A stretch of 64,000 bases of DNA from Botrytis cinerea B05.10 (lineage: Eukaryota; Ascomycota; Leotiomycetes; Helotiales; Sclerotiniaceae). The translations under genes were made by a program, and so were the position numbers. Position 1 is the stretch's first letter; each line of letters opens with the position of its first letter. The notes below the pieces were generated by a model. It was not told the origin of the DNA and made no database searches. It was given only the letters and a program-made list of their open reading frames with translations. The stretch lies in the NCBI RefSeq assembly GCF_000143535.2, contig NC_037319.1, forward strand, positions 1,302,001 through 1,366,000. Direction: 5' to 3'. Of this stretch, positions 34,779-48,556 are shown one piece after another.

Positions 34779-37757
34779 ATGGCGTGGCAGCCAGAACAGG
34801 AGGCTTTGAGGCAATTGTCAGGATGCTTGAAAGACTCGTTAAGTGGGCAAGACAAGACTGCTCAGAAGCAAGCAGAGATTGTAAGTTTTTCCTTTGAAAA
34901 TGCATAATCTAAGCTAGAACTGTTTTCTAGAGCCCGATCTAATTATCATACCAAACAGATGCTATCTCAAGCAAAGTCTTCGCCAGATATCAATAATTAC
35001 CTGACCTACCTATTTTCGCATTCGGAGGTTCCTTCGGGCCTAAATTACACTTCAAATGACTACTTTGCGATTCGATCGGCAGCAGCTGTTATGCTGAAGA
35101 ACAATATTAGATCTGGGTACAAATCGATACCTCCTGAGAGTCTATCTCTGATACAATCTTCGGTTCCATTAGCCCTCCAAGACAAAATCCCAACTATACG
35201 AAACTACGCAGGAAATGTTATTACGGAAATCGTTAGTAAGGGAGGTATATTGGGATGGCCACAGATTTTGCCAGATTTACTGGCTCTGATTGGGAATACC
35301 AATGGAACAATTTCACCAGAAGCACAGGAGGGAGCCATGGCAGCTTTGTCGAAGATCTGTGAAGATAATCGAAAAATGCTAGACAAGGAATATCAAGGAC
35401 AGCGACCGCTTGCCTTCATCATCCCAAAACTCATTCTGTTCGCTGCGAATGAGAGGCCACGAATTCGAACTTTGGCTTTGACCGCTTTGAATATCTTCAT
35501 TCCACACAAACCCCAAGCCTTACTTATATCTTTGGATGATCTCCTCAACCGCCTGTTTCAACTCGCCAGTGATCCCTCAAATGAAGTTAGGCGACAGGTC
35601 TGCAGAGCATTTGTTCAGATTGTGGAAATTCGACCTGATAAGATTCTTCCCCATATCGGTGGGTTGGTTGATTATATGATAGCACAGCAACGAAAAGTTG
35701 ATGACGAGGATTTGGCATGCGACGCCGCCGAATTTTGGCTTAGTGTTGGGGAGCACAATGAGTTGTACACTGCATTGGGTCCATACCTCGACAAAATTAT
35801 ACCTGTGTTACTTGAGAGCATGATATATAGCGAGGAAGATATTGCCATGCTTGAAGGGGGAGGCGATGATGCCGATGTCGAGGACCGCGCCGAGGATATC
35901 AAACCTAAGTTTGCCAAAACTAAAGCTGCCAGAATGCAAGCGGCGAATGGGGACAGCAATGGGGCGGCGAATGGTGTTGATTACGCCAAACTCGAAGGCA
36001 TGGAAGATGATGATGACCTTGATGAAGGGGAAATTGAGGAGGATGATGATGATGAGGCCCCTGAAGACAGGTGGAATCTGAGAAAGTGTTCAGCTGCGGC
36101 ACTTGACGTTTTTGCAAACGATTTCCGCGGCCCAGTTTTTAACACGATTCTTCCATATTTGATGACCAACCTACGACATCAGGAGTGGCCACATCGGGAA
36201 GCAGCGGTTCTCGCTCTCGGTGCCGTTGCTGAAGGCTGTATGGACGTTGTTAGACCACATCTTCCTGAACTGGTACCCTACCTGATCTCACTCTTAAATG
36301 ATACCGAACCCTTGGTTAGACAAATTACCTGCTGGACCCTCGGTAGATACTCGGCTTGGGGAGCTGGGCTTGAAGACCCGAACCAACGAGCACAGTATTT
36401 TGAGCCTATGATGGAAGGCATTTTGACAAAGATGTTGGACCGCAACAAGAGAGTCCAAGAAGCTGGGGCTTCAGCATTTGCACATCTCGAGGAGAAAGCA
36501 GGTTCCAACCTCACGCCGTATTGCAAGCCAATCATTCAGCAATTTGTCACGTGTTTTGAGAAATACAAGGATCGTAACATGTTCATTCTGTACGACTGCG
36601 TTCAAACGCTAGCCGAGCACGTAGGTCAAGGTTTGGCACAACCAGAGCTCATTGATTTATTGATGCCAGCACTGATAAACAGATGGCATAAAGTTTCTGA
36701 TCAATCACGAGAATTGTTCCCACTCTTAGAATGCCTGTCGTACGTTGCTACTGCTTTGGCAGATAGCTTCGCCCCATTTGCCGCCCCCGTTTTCACGAGA
36801 TGTGTGACAATCATTCATCAAAACCTGGAAGAATTCATCGCGGCGGCCAATAATCCAGGGTTAGATACTCCGGACAAGGATTTCATGGTGACTAGTTTGG
36901 ATTTATTGAGCGCGATTATCCAAGCAGTTGACGATAAGCAATCTGCAGCGCTCGTATCCGGTTCGCAGCCCCAACTTTTTCAACTTCTCGTATATTGCAT
37001 GGAGGATCCAGAGAACGATGTCCGCCAATCATCCTACGCATTGTTAGGAGATTGTGCAAAATACGTGTTTCCACAACTACGAGAATTCCTCCCCACGCTA
37101 CTCCCTGTGCTCATTAGTCAACTCGACCTTGATTCAATTGTTGATGAGCAGATTGAGTCGACCTTTAGCGTACTCAACAATGCATGCTGGTCGGCAGGTG
37201 AGGTGGCAATTCAATACCAAAAGGACATGGCCCCATACGTGCCCAAATTGTCCGAAAAATTCCTCGAAATATTGTCCAATCCAATGGTACCAAAGTCGAT
37301 GAATGAGAATGCAGCTATAGCTCTAGGACGAATGGGCTTGTTCAACGCTGAGATCCTGTCACCCCACTTGGCCACCTTTTCTCAACCATTTCTTAAGGCT
37401 CTCGAAGATGTTGATCACACCCTGGAAAAAGCTACTGCTTTCAAGGGCTTCTTGTCGATTGTCATGTTAAACCCACAAGCCATGGAGAAAACTTTGGCGC
37501 AATTTGTCACTGCAATTGCAAAATACGGAAAGGACGTTGAACCTGGCAGTACTTGGAACGTCGAACTACAACAAGCATTCCAACAAGTAAGCTATTGATT
37601 TCCTCCTGTCGTAATACTTGCACATGGCTAACACTTGTCTCTTTAACCACAGGTCCTCGACGTTTATAAGGGTCTAATTCCAGATTTCAATGCCTTCCTT
37701 AACAGCAATGTTGCTCCAGCAAATATCGCAGCTTTAAGATCAACATACAACTTGTAA
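34779..37757 (+). CDS. KAP104: Transportin / karyopherin beta-2 (Kap104) nuclear import receptor
   Basis: Three exons, 34779-34880, 34959-37586 and 37653-37757, all phase 0, give 944 residues, the usual transportin length. The N-terminus reads MAWQPEQEALRQLSGCL, very close in pattern to human transportin-1. The rest is HEAT repeats, for example RRQVCRAFVQIVEIRPDKI and YLISLLNDTEPLVRQITCW. A long acidic loop at about residues 330-402 (EGMEDDDDLDEGEIEEDDDD) matches the H8 loop that releases PY-NLS cargo on RanGTP binding. Transportin carries RNA-binding proteins such as Nab2 and Hrp1 homologues into the nucleus. In intron 1 an earlier TTCTAG would lead straight to a stop, which fixes the acceptor at 34958. 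The last exon adds 34 residues. Confidence 0.95.
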
Positions 37758-38664
37758 ATATCTATATGGATAGAATAACCTTCGGGTCAATTCGAAATTC
37801 AAAGTATATTGCAATCTGGGAATTGAAATGTTTTACAACTTAGGCAGATGGGCGTAAATGGGATAGGGAATGATTAAAGATAAATGCAAGCTGATAGTTT
37901 GCAATTTGATGAGGAAAACAAAAGGTCAAACAACAAGCATGCAGGAGCCCAAGTGCAAAATATGCATGGAATATTTGTATTTACAAAAGAGATTCAGCGT
38001 GAGAAAGGTTACGTTATATGGGATGATGGATGGACACTGACGATTAAAGCGAATGGATGATTAGTATTTGGAAGAAAGGTGATCGAAGGACGGGAATCCA
38101 TAGGGGTTGAAAGAGGAAAATAGCATACTACATTCTGGCAAAAGGGATGGCATGGCGATCGATTTTCTTCCTTCTTAATTTCTTTCCACTTTGTGCTTGA
38201 GAAGGTGTGGAGCGCCGGTAGGGTGTTGTGGGCTGGGCTGATAATAGCCCTAAGGACATGACATGCATGGTCATGGGTGGATGAATGGGAAGTGGGATGG
38301 GTGGATGGAAATGCAAGTAAGCAAAAACAATTAGATAGATATACTTGATCTTGATACCTCTTCTTTTTTGGGCTCTATACTCTGGAGGAAGGGAAAGAAA
38401 ACATGGTCAGCGAGAAAGTGAAGAGGTACGGGTGTGGATGAAATGAATTGAATGGGGTGGGCGAAGGGAGGCATTTCTTGCAGCAAGCATAGCGTTGAGA
38501 CGAGTGTGTTTTGGGCGATGGGTTATTATTTAGGTAGATAGATGAAGTAGATAGATAGCATATAGTTGAGGAGCGAATAGTATATAGTAGTATAGAGGGA
38601 GATTTTTGAAATGTTTGATGATTGTAATTTGAAGGGTGCGAGTTTAGGGTGATGCTAATGTGAA

Positions 38665-38702
38665 TGTATATATATATGTATATATATATATATATATATA
38701 TG
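38665..38702. repeat. (TA)n microsatellite
   Basis: Near-perfect TA repeat with one TG interruption. Confidence 0.9.
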
Positions 38703-41700
38703 AGTAGGAGGACAGTGGGGGGTGAGAATGAGTATGCGGGAGGTGGAATGGGGAGTTGACATATATACCCGCGGGATTGTGGAAAGGGAAAATAGGAAGG
38801 GGGAGGAAATTCTCCGGTAAGGAGGTAGGTAGGAAGGTAGGAAAATTACATACCCGATGCATGAGTTGTCTTTTGTAGGGCGCATACAAACAGTGTGATG
38901 TTATGTAATATGCTCTGTGGAGCGGTGGATTGCTACGAGCCTAGCAGTGAGGTGAAATACCGGCAGTGGATACGGAGAATACCACAGGAGGTGAAGAATT
39001 CGAAAATAGGGAGGGATGGGATAGGATAGGGTGGGATGGGGGAAGGTGGATACATGCCTACGTACCTGTGTCCTGGGTATGCATAATACATATGCATGTG
39101 TATATGTGGATGTCTGCATGTATGAAAAGGGGATATGGAATCATTAGAATTTCAAGAGTCTTGGTGGATTGGGGGGTGCGGGTTTCACCGGTGGGATGGG
39201 ATGGGATGGGGTGGGATGGTTTGAGTTTGAGTTCGATACGACGCTGCGTGGAAAGGAGGTGTGAGGTGTATTGATATTCGGGAATTGGAGTTGCAATTGG
39301 CATTTAGGGCAGACTATCCATGGGAGAAGAAAAAAAGTTGAAACTCAATTCAACACTAGTTCGCTCATCTTGCATGGGATGTGTCTTTCGATCTGGCTGC
39401 GTACGGGTCTCAAATCTCAAATCTTCATTCAACCCAAACAGATTCGTGAACATCTTCAGTGCCGCAGTATAAGCCACAGAACTTGGCTAACCCATCCGCA
39501 CCGGAAATCCACCCTCCACATGCTGCTAGCTCAAACCCTCCACCTGTCTACTCCACCTCCTTGCACCCTCGATCTTCCCGAGACCCTGTTTCCACACCCA
39601 TTCACTGAGATATCTCCGACGCCCTATGTTCCCTTACTTCCATCCACCGAATCTTCTTCGAACCCCCCAGTTCCCCGGCTAGATCCCTCCACTACTGACA
39701 CCTCGATTCTCCCCATTGGGCAATTCCGAAAGAGGGAGAGGAAGAAGAAGAAGAAAAAGAAGAAGAAGAAGGGGAAAACGCCACCCTCCGTCCTCTTCCT
39801 CTTGCTCCTCACATTCCGATCGACGTTCAGCCTCAAAACTCTAATGGGAACTCCCTCCCGTATCCAACCTTCTCGATCCTGGACTCTCCAGAGTCGCCGA
39901 CTTCAGGGCATCAGTAAATCGCTTTGTAAACATTTCATTTCATTTTTCTCTTTCTTTCTTCGGCCGATCTAACTTGGCTTTTTCCCCCTCCCTGGCGTCC
40001 TCGGGATGTCTACTCAAACTCTATGGATCAACCTACCCCTCCCTGGTTCTTGGTTCTTGATTTTGATCTGCCGGCTGGGCTTGTAATTGTAAGGCATTTG
40101 ATAGTGGGAAACTTAATAGTGAGAGTTCTTTTGGACAATCAAATGTGAAAAAGGAAGGAGTAGAATCAGGGAGGTAACCCGAGTACGTGGAAGGGTGTGG
40201 GAATGTAGTATTTTGCATTGTATTGTGTGTTACCGGTGTAAGGTATACGCAATTCTGGAGATCCAAAGCATGAGATACGATGCTTTGAAAGTTTGTTTTG
40301 CGATGGAATGCCGGAATGGGATGGATGGATTGATGGACGCGTAGGAATTGGTGAATTCGCTGGTGTGAATGTGCGGATTGGGAGATAGATGCGTGTGAGA
40401 ATTGGGTTGTGTCCTGAATAGAAAGTTTGCTGTGGAATTATTGACTTTCCTATCGATTGATTGCGTGTTTGTCGAGGAGATGAGATGACCTGCTGGCGGA
40501 TGAACAGTGTCTTGCGTTTGTGATATACATCTGAGGTCCATGATTCGAGCTGCTCGTACGGCAATGCAAGGATCTGGACTGATGTATGAATTTATTCATG
40601 TTTGGAATCTCTGAGGATCCGCACTTTGAGTGGGAGATGGAAGACTTGTGATTTTTCAGCCCATTTCATGTTTTTGGTAGACTTGATGTATTGAGATCAT
40701 CTAGAGCATTGAATTCGTGTGGGACATTTAAAACCAACTAGAATGTTTGTATCAATTACAGCCAGATATTGAAAAACTCAACTTTACCTACCTCGATACC
40801 ATTAGACCCAACGCGACATTTTCACAATCATTGGCATGGTGACACTCAATGACTCCAGAAAAGGCTGCCCATATATTCAAGCTCATTGATATTCTCCAAT
40901 AATAAAGCGCCATTGGGTATGGGATGTCGAAGACAATAGTTTCCCCATGCAATCTTGAATGCCATCGCAGACTCCTTGTTTGATTATGAATAGTAAGTAA
41001 TCAATAAATGATGAGTGAACCCCAGGTAGTACTATGTATAGTAATGATGGCCCTTTGCATGCCGACTCATTGGACTGATTACTCGCTCAATAGATCCCTT
41101 AACTTAACCGTGAGGCTTCGCCTCAAGACGCATGAAGTATTGGACGATTGCTAGGTTATTGTCCATAGTCGCAAACCAACAACCATTGAACATTCTCACT
41201 CCAGACCGCCTGAGCGACTTCGCCGTCAAGATATGCGAATAAGTGACATCCTACGATTACACAACCACGAAGTCGTGGTGGCTCATCGAATCAAAGTGAG
41301 AACTCTACTTAGAGTGCTGACTCCAGCCTTGTTGATATAAGACTGCCTTCCTATAGTTGGAACATGTTTGCTCAGGGAGACGAGTGAAATCATTTGCAGA
41401 ATATGACCCCCTGAACCTGGGCCATAAATGACTAAGACGACGTGCATGACTGCTTGTTTCTGATCCTATCAAGCGCGGATGGAAACCCTATGTATCGCAC
41501 CACCTTACCTCATGCGGCAATTTTTTTGCTCGTTCTTCATCGAATAGTCGAACGACGGCGGTGGTACGGCGTACAGGATGGGGTCTTATAATGCTCGCGT
41601 GTATGGATGAGCGGAGACACTTTGAAGGATTGAAGAAATTGAAAGGGTTATTCATGATTGGAGATGCGTGTAGATAGCCAGCCATACATCTTCACTGTTT

Positions 41701-44700
41701 GCTACTGCTGCGGTGCTATTGAATCAACGTAGCGTTACATGTTACATCTATCCTCTCAATTTATGGGTAGCAGATTCCACACCATGCGATTTCATATCTC
41801 GATCCTGAGCAGACAAAATGCATGCACACTTGCAGGACTATAAGCCTTGACCAGCAATCCAATTCGTCTTTCCTTCAGTAGAAGTGGGATTGCTGCAGTG
41901 ATTACTTACTGAGTACAGGCGAGGGAAAATGACACGTTCACCGACTATTGAAAATGGGACCGAGGGGCTGGAGAATACATGAACGTACCCCGCAGTCTTT
42001 ATTGCTTCCTTTCGCGAACGTTCTTTTGTAATCCCCTTCCTGTACGATTAATGCTCTACAGCAGAAGTACGGCCGTTGGACAGGTCATAGATCTTATTGT
42101 TGCAGCATATGCATGGTCTTTTGTCGCCTCCACCTTTCTCGACTGAGGGGAGCAATGATCACGGAAGAAACCACGGAGATGGAATGAAAAATCTAATACA
42201 TTGCCTAAGGACATGAACATCAATGCGGTCCGAGTCCGAGTGAACGATGGCAGCGGATGTAACCAAAGAAGCAAAAACACCGAGTTTTCCTTTCGTCATA
42301 GGTCAATTCTCAGATCATGCAAGAACAAGATAGATAAGTCAAACCTAACAAGGTGTTTTGCGCGTATAGTTACTTTTTCTTGCACTTCCCCTCTCGTGCG
42401 TCTCAGAAAAGTAGTTCTAGTGAGGAAGCGGGCTGTGGCGCACGGGTGGTAGTGCAGTGAATCGTGATAGTCCAAACCGTTTACAATACTAAACCTGCAC
42501 TATTTGAAGCAATTCCTGCTGCCTGGATTTAATGGTTGAGTGGTGAAGTGTAGTCTGAGCCGGCAAATGGAATTCTGCAGCCACAACGAACGACTTTCTT
42601 GCCTTCGGTCTCTGACAAAGATAAAGTCCGAGCCATGTGGGAAAATCGCTGTCCCTAGATGTGTTGGTCTCCTCCCTCCCTCCGGAGCGCCTCTCGCTCG
42701 TTGAATTAGCATCGGAGTCCCCGGTACCTAGGTTCAATTCCACTCCACATGTCGGATTTACGGGAGGTGAATTCTCGGGAACAGTTCAAGAATCTTTTCA
42801 ATACTGTCTGGCTATTGCACAAGTGGATCGAAGAGAATAGCACAGAAGATGGGCTCCAGAATATAGAGTGTTCTTAAGCGAATTGATTACCCAATGTGGC
42901 CAATATATATGGGCTATTTTTAGCAACAAAAAGAGTTAAAAAAGGCTGCCTCGGCTTTTAACCCTCATCGCCGTCCACTGAACAGCTAAACACCCGTGTT
43001 GATCAAGGAAAGCCAAGACCAAACTTTACTTGAAATACAAAGCTTGGCCTCTTGGCACGGTGGCCCAGTTTAACCAGTCTTGCGGAGAACAGGCGCAATA
43101 AGGTAAGATGTTTTTCATAAGAATTGTGCACAAACCCATGCCCCCTGCTCGCCCTGGTGCGTCGATACCGAGACAAAAGATCCCAAAAGTTTGTTTTTGT
43201 TCTCCATAAGATCATTATCAGGGCAAGTGACATGGTCATTAAACACTTACGACCGGATATTCAATGTCGATACTTCGGCCCAACAGATGTTAGATGGGGT
43301 GGCTCTGGATGTATACAACCGTTAATTTTCGACATCCCCTTGACTGTTACCCATGACTTGATTCCCATTTGAAGCTCCATGCTTTGTCCTCACCGTACTC
43401 CCTCAGATATCTCCAAATAGGGAATTGGACTTCGGATGACATCTATCACCAAGGTTTACCAAAAGATAGAAATGCAAGGAATGGTTTCACAGGCCCTCCG
43501 AAGCTAAGTAACATGTGGTAGCTGCATATTGATTCTGAAGTTTCAAAGCGTCTAATTGGTTCACGATAGCGTGTGAAAAGTGCGAGAAAGAACTACTCTA
43601 GGGATAACCATGTTCTTGAGCCTCTCCAAATGATCCAACAATGTTGTCATTTATGCAGAAGCCCACCCGAAGTAGATAGATTAAACACCGCAGAGTCAGG
43701 GTCCAATGTTGCGGTTTGAAAGTTGGAGCCGGTCAAGCATTCTTCATTTGGAGCTTGCACCGGAAATAACAACCTAATGCTCTGAGCTTAATTCTTCATC
43801 ATGCTGAATCATGATATCTTTTTCGAGTATTCCGCCTTGAAACTATGGTATTTACGTAGGAGATAGGAACCTTGATGCGGGAGTCTGTATTAGGTTTTAG
43901 ACGAGGGACGAGCAAGTTCCCCTCGCGTGTCTACATACTTCACCGCCAAAATGATCGTCCCATAGGATGAGAAATTCCACGATTTTAATGAATAATTGTT
44001 AAAGCTTTCTCCCCGAGCTTAGATTTGACGTGCATAGGTCAATCTTTGCTCAAAAAACCCCATTCCATCGCCAAAAATCCTTAACTAAAGTTCCACCCGC
44101 GTGGCAAACATGTTGTCTCTTCGAAACTTCCCATATTTCGTACAGGATCAAGCTTGGGCAGTATCCTTGGTGATCGAGAAATAGTGAAAGGTCATGGGAC
44201 TTTCCTATCGCTTATGTGGATTTCTATTCATCCCGAGACAAATCAATCCTTGTAATATGGCCGCAATTGCCTCATCTGTATCAGTAGCTTTGTGCTGTCG
44301 CCGTTAGCCCCACATCGCAGAGAAATGGGCAAGGGATGAGCAAGGCAAAATCGACGTCGGTGGTAAGGTTTGCAGCCTTTCTACAAAAAGGTGCTGCTCA
44401 GAAAACCAGCCGAGCACACCACTATTGCGCTGGGGAAAAGTGGGAAAGTGGGGGAACGAGGGAAACCAGGAAACGCTGAAAACTTTATGTTAGCTACCAA
44501 ACACGCCAAAGTGCTAGAAGATCCAGCGCAGTGGACGGTGGACACTCATAAACCCTATAGCACAGTGTTTCTCCGTAGGCGTCCCAATCAGGTCCGCTCA
44601 AGAGTCGTGCAGACACAAATTGTAAAAGATAAGCTATTATTCGAGAAGGACCGAGGATCTACGGGTGTGCAGCACCAAAAATCACAGAGCACTGTAGTGA

Positions 44701-46973
44701 AGCAAAGCGATCGAACGAAGTCATGCATGTAGAAAACAAATGGGAAAAAAGAGGCGATCCGACAAACAGTGACAACGAAAGATGCCTAGTAAGATCGGAC
44801 CTGAATGATATCGAATCTGACCACTATATAAAAACGGACGATTATTAATACAGCTGCATGTATTATTATGTGAATAAAAACATACGTACAGTAGCGCGGT
44901 TTTCGTGCTTAAAGCTTGCGGTAGCTGTTGGTGTTGTCCGATTTCCATACTACGTAGTATTTCAATGTTGCATGTAAAACTTTCGTGTGTTCTTTAGTAC
45001 AGCACAGCGCAGCACAGCACGGCACGGCATACTGTTGTACCGCACCGAAAGGAAAGTCAGATCTTCTAGAAAGAAAATGGGTACTAAAAATAAGTTATTG
45101 GGGATTTTCAACATGTCTTTTTGCCCTTTGCATGCTGCAGCAATGATTGTACCCAATGACTGATGTACAGCCTTATACGCTTCGCTCTATGGAGTAATTG
45201 TTCAGCAGTTCCATGCAGACGACTGATGTTTTGGCCACGCGATTGACAGGATTTGATGAAAGAGGCGTTCGAAGTAACATGTACTGTATGATTGATATCA
45301 CAATCACAAGAAAATCTCTCTGCATAGCATGATAGCATTAGACCACCTTCTTTTATGCTAAACCCTCAGAAGGAAACGATGGAAGTTTTGACTCATCCAC
45401 ATAATATATGAATAATCAAATCCCTCTCCCCTCACCACTAATACCCAATTTCCTACAACCAAATCCCTATCGACCCATAAGCAGTGACATAAAGCGGTGA
45501 AGCCAAGGCCCTAGTCCTTGACGAGGGCGAGTGGACCAATAACGTGCAGCGAAAAGGGGGTTTTAGGGTTTGTTGATTTTTCTTGTTACAAAAAGATGGT
45601 GATTTGTAGGAAGAAACTTGGGAAAACTGAAACCGTATAGAAAAATCCCCAGTCGCAGATCTGAACGCACGGTATAGTGAGATATGGCTGGGTTCACCCC
45701 TTCAGCCGCGGCCAACCATGGGTTGGATCTAAGGTCCTGTCTAAGTGAGACAATTAGAGCTCAGAAGCTCAACGGTGGCCCGAGGTCATGCCTGGTAAGG
45801 TTCGCATTTTGAAGCTTAATGCGTAAATTCCCTGTTGAGTGTTGTGGGTAGAGGAGAGAAATGCTGTAGAACAAGCTCTCTCCTCAGTCATTTCAAAACA
45901 TTTCGAAGGCGATCGGGAGTGATGAGTCTATTCCCCGAAATGCTAATCATGAGATTTTGTATGGTTGATAGATGCTGTGTCAATCCCCTTCTACGAGTAT
46001 GGAGCAAGGTTTTGGTGCGCAGAAGATGGAATTGTAATGCCCATTGGATGTACAGCCCGACGGAGTGGTAACCCGGGACGCTACTCAGGAATTATGAGAT
46101 AATGACTTGGATCATAGGGCAGAACATGAGCACAAATGAACGTGTCAGTCGGGCCAATTTCGTCTATCTACTCATTTGTTAATTAGATCACTTGATACAT
46201 CTTGCTACTTCGCATCGGTGTTCAAAGCGATATATATCGTGAATACCATTTTAGGCTTGACTTGCGGAAGGTCCAATAGGAAAGTCTTCGCTTCGCAAGC
46301 TTGATGAATATAAAATAGACGGGGGTCGTATATCCGAGTTCCGTGGCAAGAGCGGATCGGGTATGAAGGGGCTACTCCAAACATTGACGTGGTGTAAAAG
46401 AAATTGGTATTCAATGCCCTCACGATGTTATTCCATGACATCCTCTTTTTTATTTTTATTTTTGCACAGCCGCCGGCAGTTTCAGTCAGCCTGTCATCAG
46501 AAACAACGCGAGCATTCAGGGCCTCTCAGTACCGTTCCATGACCTGGCAACGATGGTAATGATGCAAAAATGGACACGAGAAATTTTGTGAGCGAGTGTG
46601 AAAGTGCACTAAATCTTCTACAATTGGACATAAAGAATGCTTGTCTATTCTGCTTGCTTCCACCCAGTCCAAGACCCCTTTTAGACAGTGCGACACTGGT
46701 AAGGAATCGATTTTTGAATCCGTCATGCTGGTCGTAGTTTAGTTCGAGGCGGAGTCGTTCGCCTGTGTCACCAGCATCGACAAATGCGTATGTACGAGGA
46801 ACCCTTGAGGCCATCTTTCTGTGAAGAGTGGTGTTGGGCTTGAGCGGCGGGCAAGCGTCGATGCGTAAGCTGCGTTACAATGCAATCATAAGCTGGTTTA
46901 ATTTGATTGGATTGTGCTCATAGGCCTTCAAGTTTCAGCACAGCAATTGAGAGTGAGTACAAGTAAGGCGATG

Positions 46974-47046
46974 GATGGATGTGATGGATGTGAAGGGTGT
47001 GATGGATCATGATTGAATGGATGGGGATGGATGGGGGTTATGGATG
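46974..47046. repeat. GGAT/GGATGT-type tandem repeat
   Basis: Irregular repetition of GATGGATG and GATGTGATG units in a purine-rich tract. Confidence 0.7.
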
Positions 47047-48517
47047 ATGCTCCCGAATAAGTAAAGAATGGATGAGATATCGATAGATATCGGGCTTGCT
47101 TCACATTCATGCACTTGCATTTGCATTGCAGTGTGCAGCGTAGTGCAGAGGGTAGTGTAGCAACATCATATTATAAGCTGTTCTCATCGAATGTCATCAC
47201 ATTCTCGGTTTCGCTTTGTGCCTTACCTTGCCGTCCATCTCGTCGATTACTCCGTGCTGGACATCGCTTGAAGGCCATGATAATGTGTGATGTGTGATGT
47301 ATCACGGACGTTACGTTGAACGAAAGAGGAATCGGACTAGGTGGGTATATTCAATTACCTCGGTCGAATGGTTTTGGTTAATGAGTGAGCAGTTCGTAGT
47401 GGTTTGGTAGGTAGTATAGTGGTTCTAGTTTTTTTCCTAGATAGAAACTTAAAACTACTATTACATCAATCGCTGTTGCTAGCACATTTACACATTTACA
47501 GTCCTATATTTCTTTCGTGACAGGCAACAGTATATTGTATCAGCAAGCTTTCTCTCTTAACTCTCTTCAGTTAAAGGGAAAATACCACAATGCCACATTG
47601 GTAAGTTAATCCAGGTAATTAACCCTTTTCTATCAAATGATGTAACAAAACCTCTGTCATCAAAGTCCAAGCAAAGAAAATGGAGGCTGGAGCCCTATGC
47701 CCATAGCGGGTACCACCAACTTCAATATCATGGATTCATGGAACCCTTTGCATTGATCAGGGATATTGATTCGTTCGCCATGGCATTTAAGCATTGAAGG
47801 AGGGAGGTGATGGCCAGCAATATTGCAAGCCAATCCTTCTTCGGGCAAGAAACATCAGAGAATGCGGCAGGCCTCCGTTGGTGATATGCAAACCGAACTC
47901 GGAAATCGACCAGTAATAAGATGTCTTCCACTCTATTCATCCACAAACAGATAATGTGAACCCGTTCTCCAATACCAATTCGGCTATTCAATCCGATTCA
48001 AGTCATCAAGCTGTCAAAGGCACATGTGAGTAAGTCATTATTGTGTGGTAGGCATGTAGGTCCGTATGTAAATGTGAGTGAGAACTTAGCAAATATTCAT
48101 AAAATTTATTTTTGGATCAAAGTGCATTCCGCCTTCCACTACTGAGTACAACCAACCATCACTATCTTCAATCCTTGCTATACCTTATTCCAAAGACTGC
48201 ATCAGAAGATCTGCGCCGCTGAAAGCTGGTTCGTTGTTCAAGACAAGGAAGATGGGAACTCCTCTCCACTAACCTTATGTTTCTCCCTACATTTGAAGTT
48301 ATGCACCGTCGCATCATATTCACTATAACGCAGGAATTGATTTCAAAATTAGGTAAGTGGATGGATTTTCTAGCATATCCGCAGCGAAATAGAGTTTTTT
48401 CTTAGTCTTTTCGGAAAAGCTAGATGGGAACGTGGAAAGCGGTGAATTGTTGATAGGTAGAGGAAAGCAGAGGTGGTTTGGATTTCTTTTGCTTTGATCA
48501 TACAGTACAAACTTTCA

Positions 48518-48556
48518 GCGAGCGAACGAACGAACGAACGAACGAACGACGAACGG
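48518..48556. repeat. (CGAA)n microsatellite
   Basis: About eight CGAA units with a GAGCGAG start and one deletion near the right end. Confidence 0.9.

Noticed and set aside
39736..39775. Poly-Lys/Glu-coding AAG/GAA run as evidence of a real gene
   Set aside because: It is a purine microsatellite that is open in all frames, so it says nothing about coding.
40166..40564. Minus-strand frames of 104 and 132 codons, Ser/Pro/Asn/His-rich
   Set aside because: Overlapping frames over a purine/pyrimidine-biased tract; composition follows the strand bias and no domain is seen.
42700..42745. GGTTCAATTCC, similar to a tRNA B box
   Set aside because: The T-arm stem does not pair and no A box lies at a proper distance.
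45660..45710. GGGTTCACCCC, similar to a tRNA T-arm
   Set aside because: The only A-box-like sequence is too close, and no acceptor stem can be formed.
46497..46814. 105-codon minus-strand frame beginning MASRVPRTYAFVDAGDTG
   Set aside because: Starts with a good ATG and has fair codon use at first, but no family is recognised, the second half is not protein-like, and there is no supporting splice structure.
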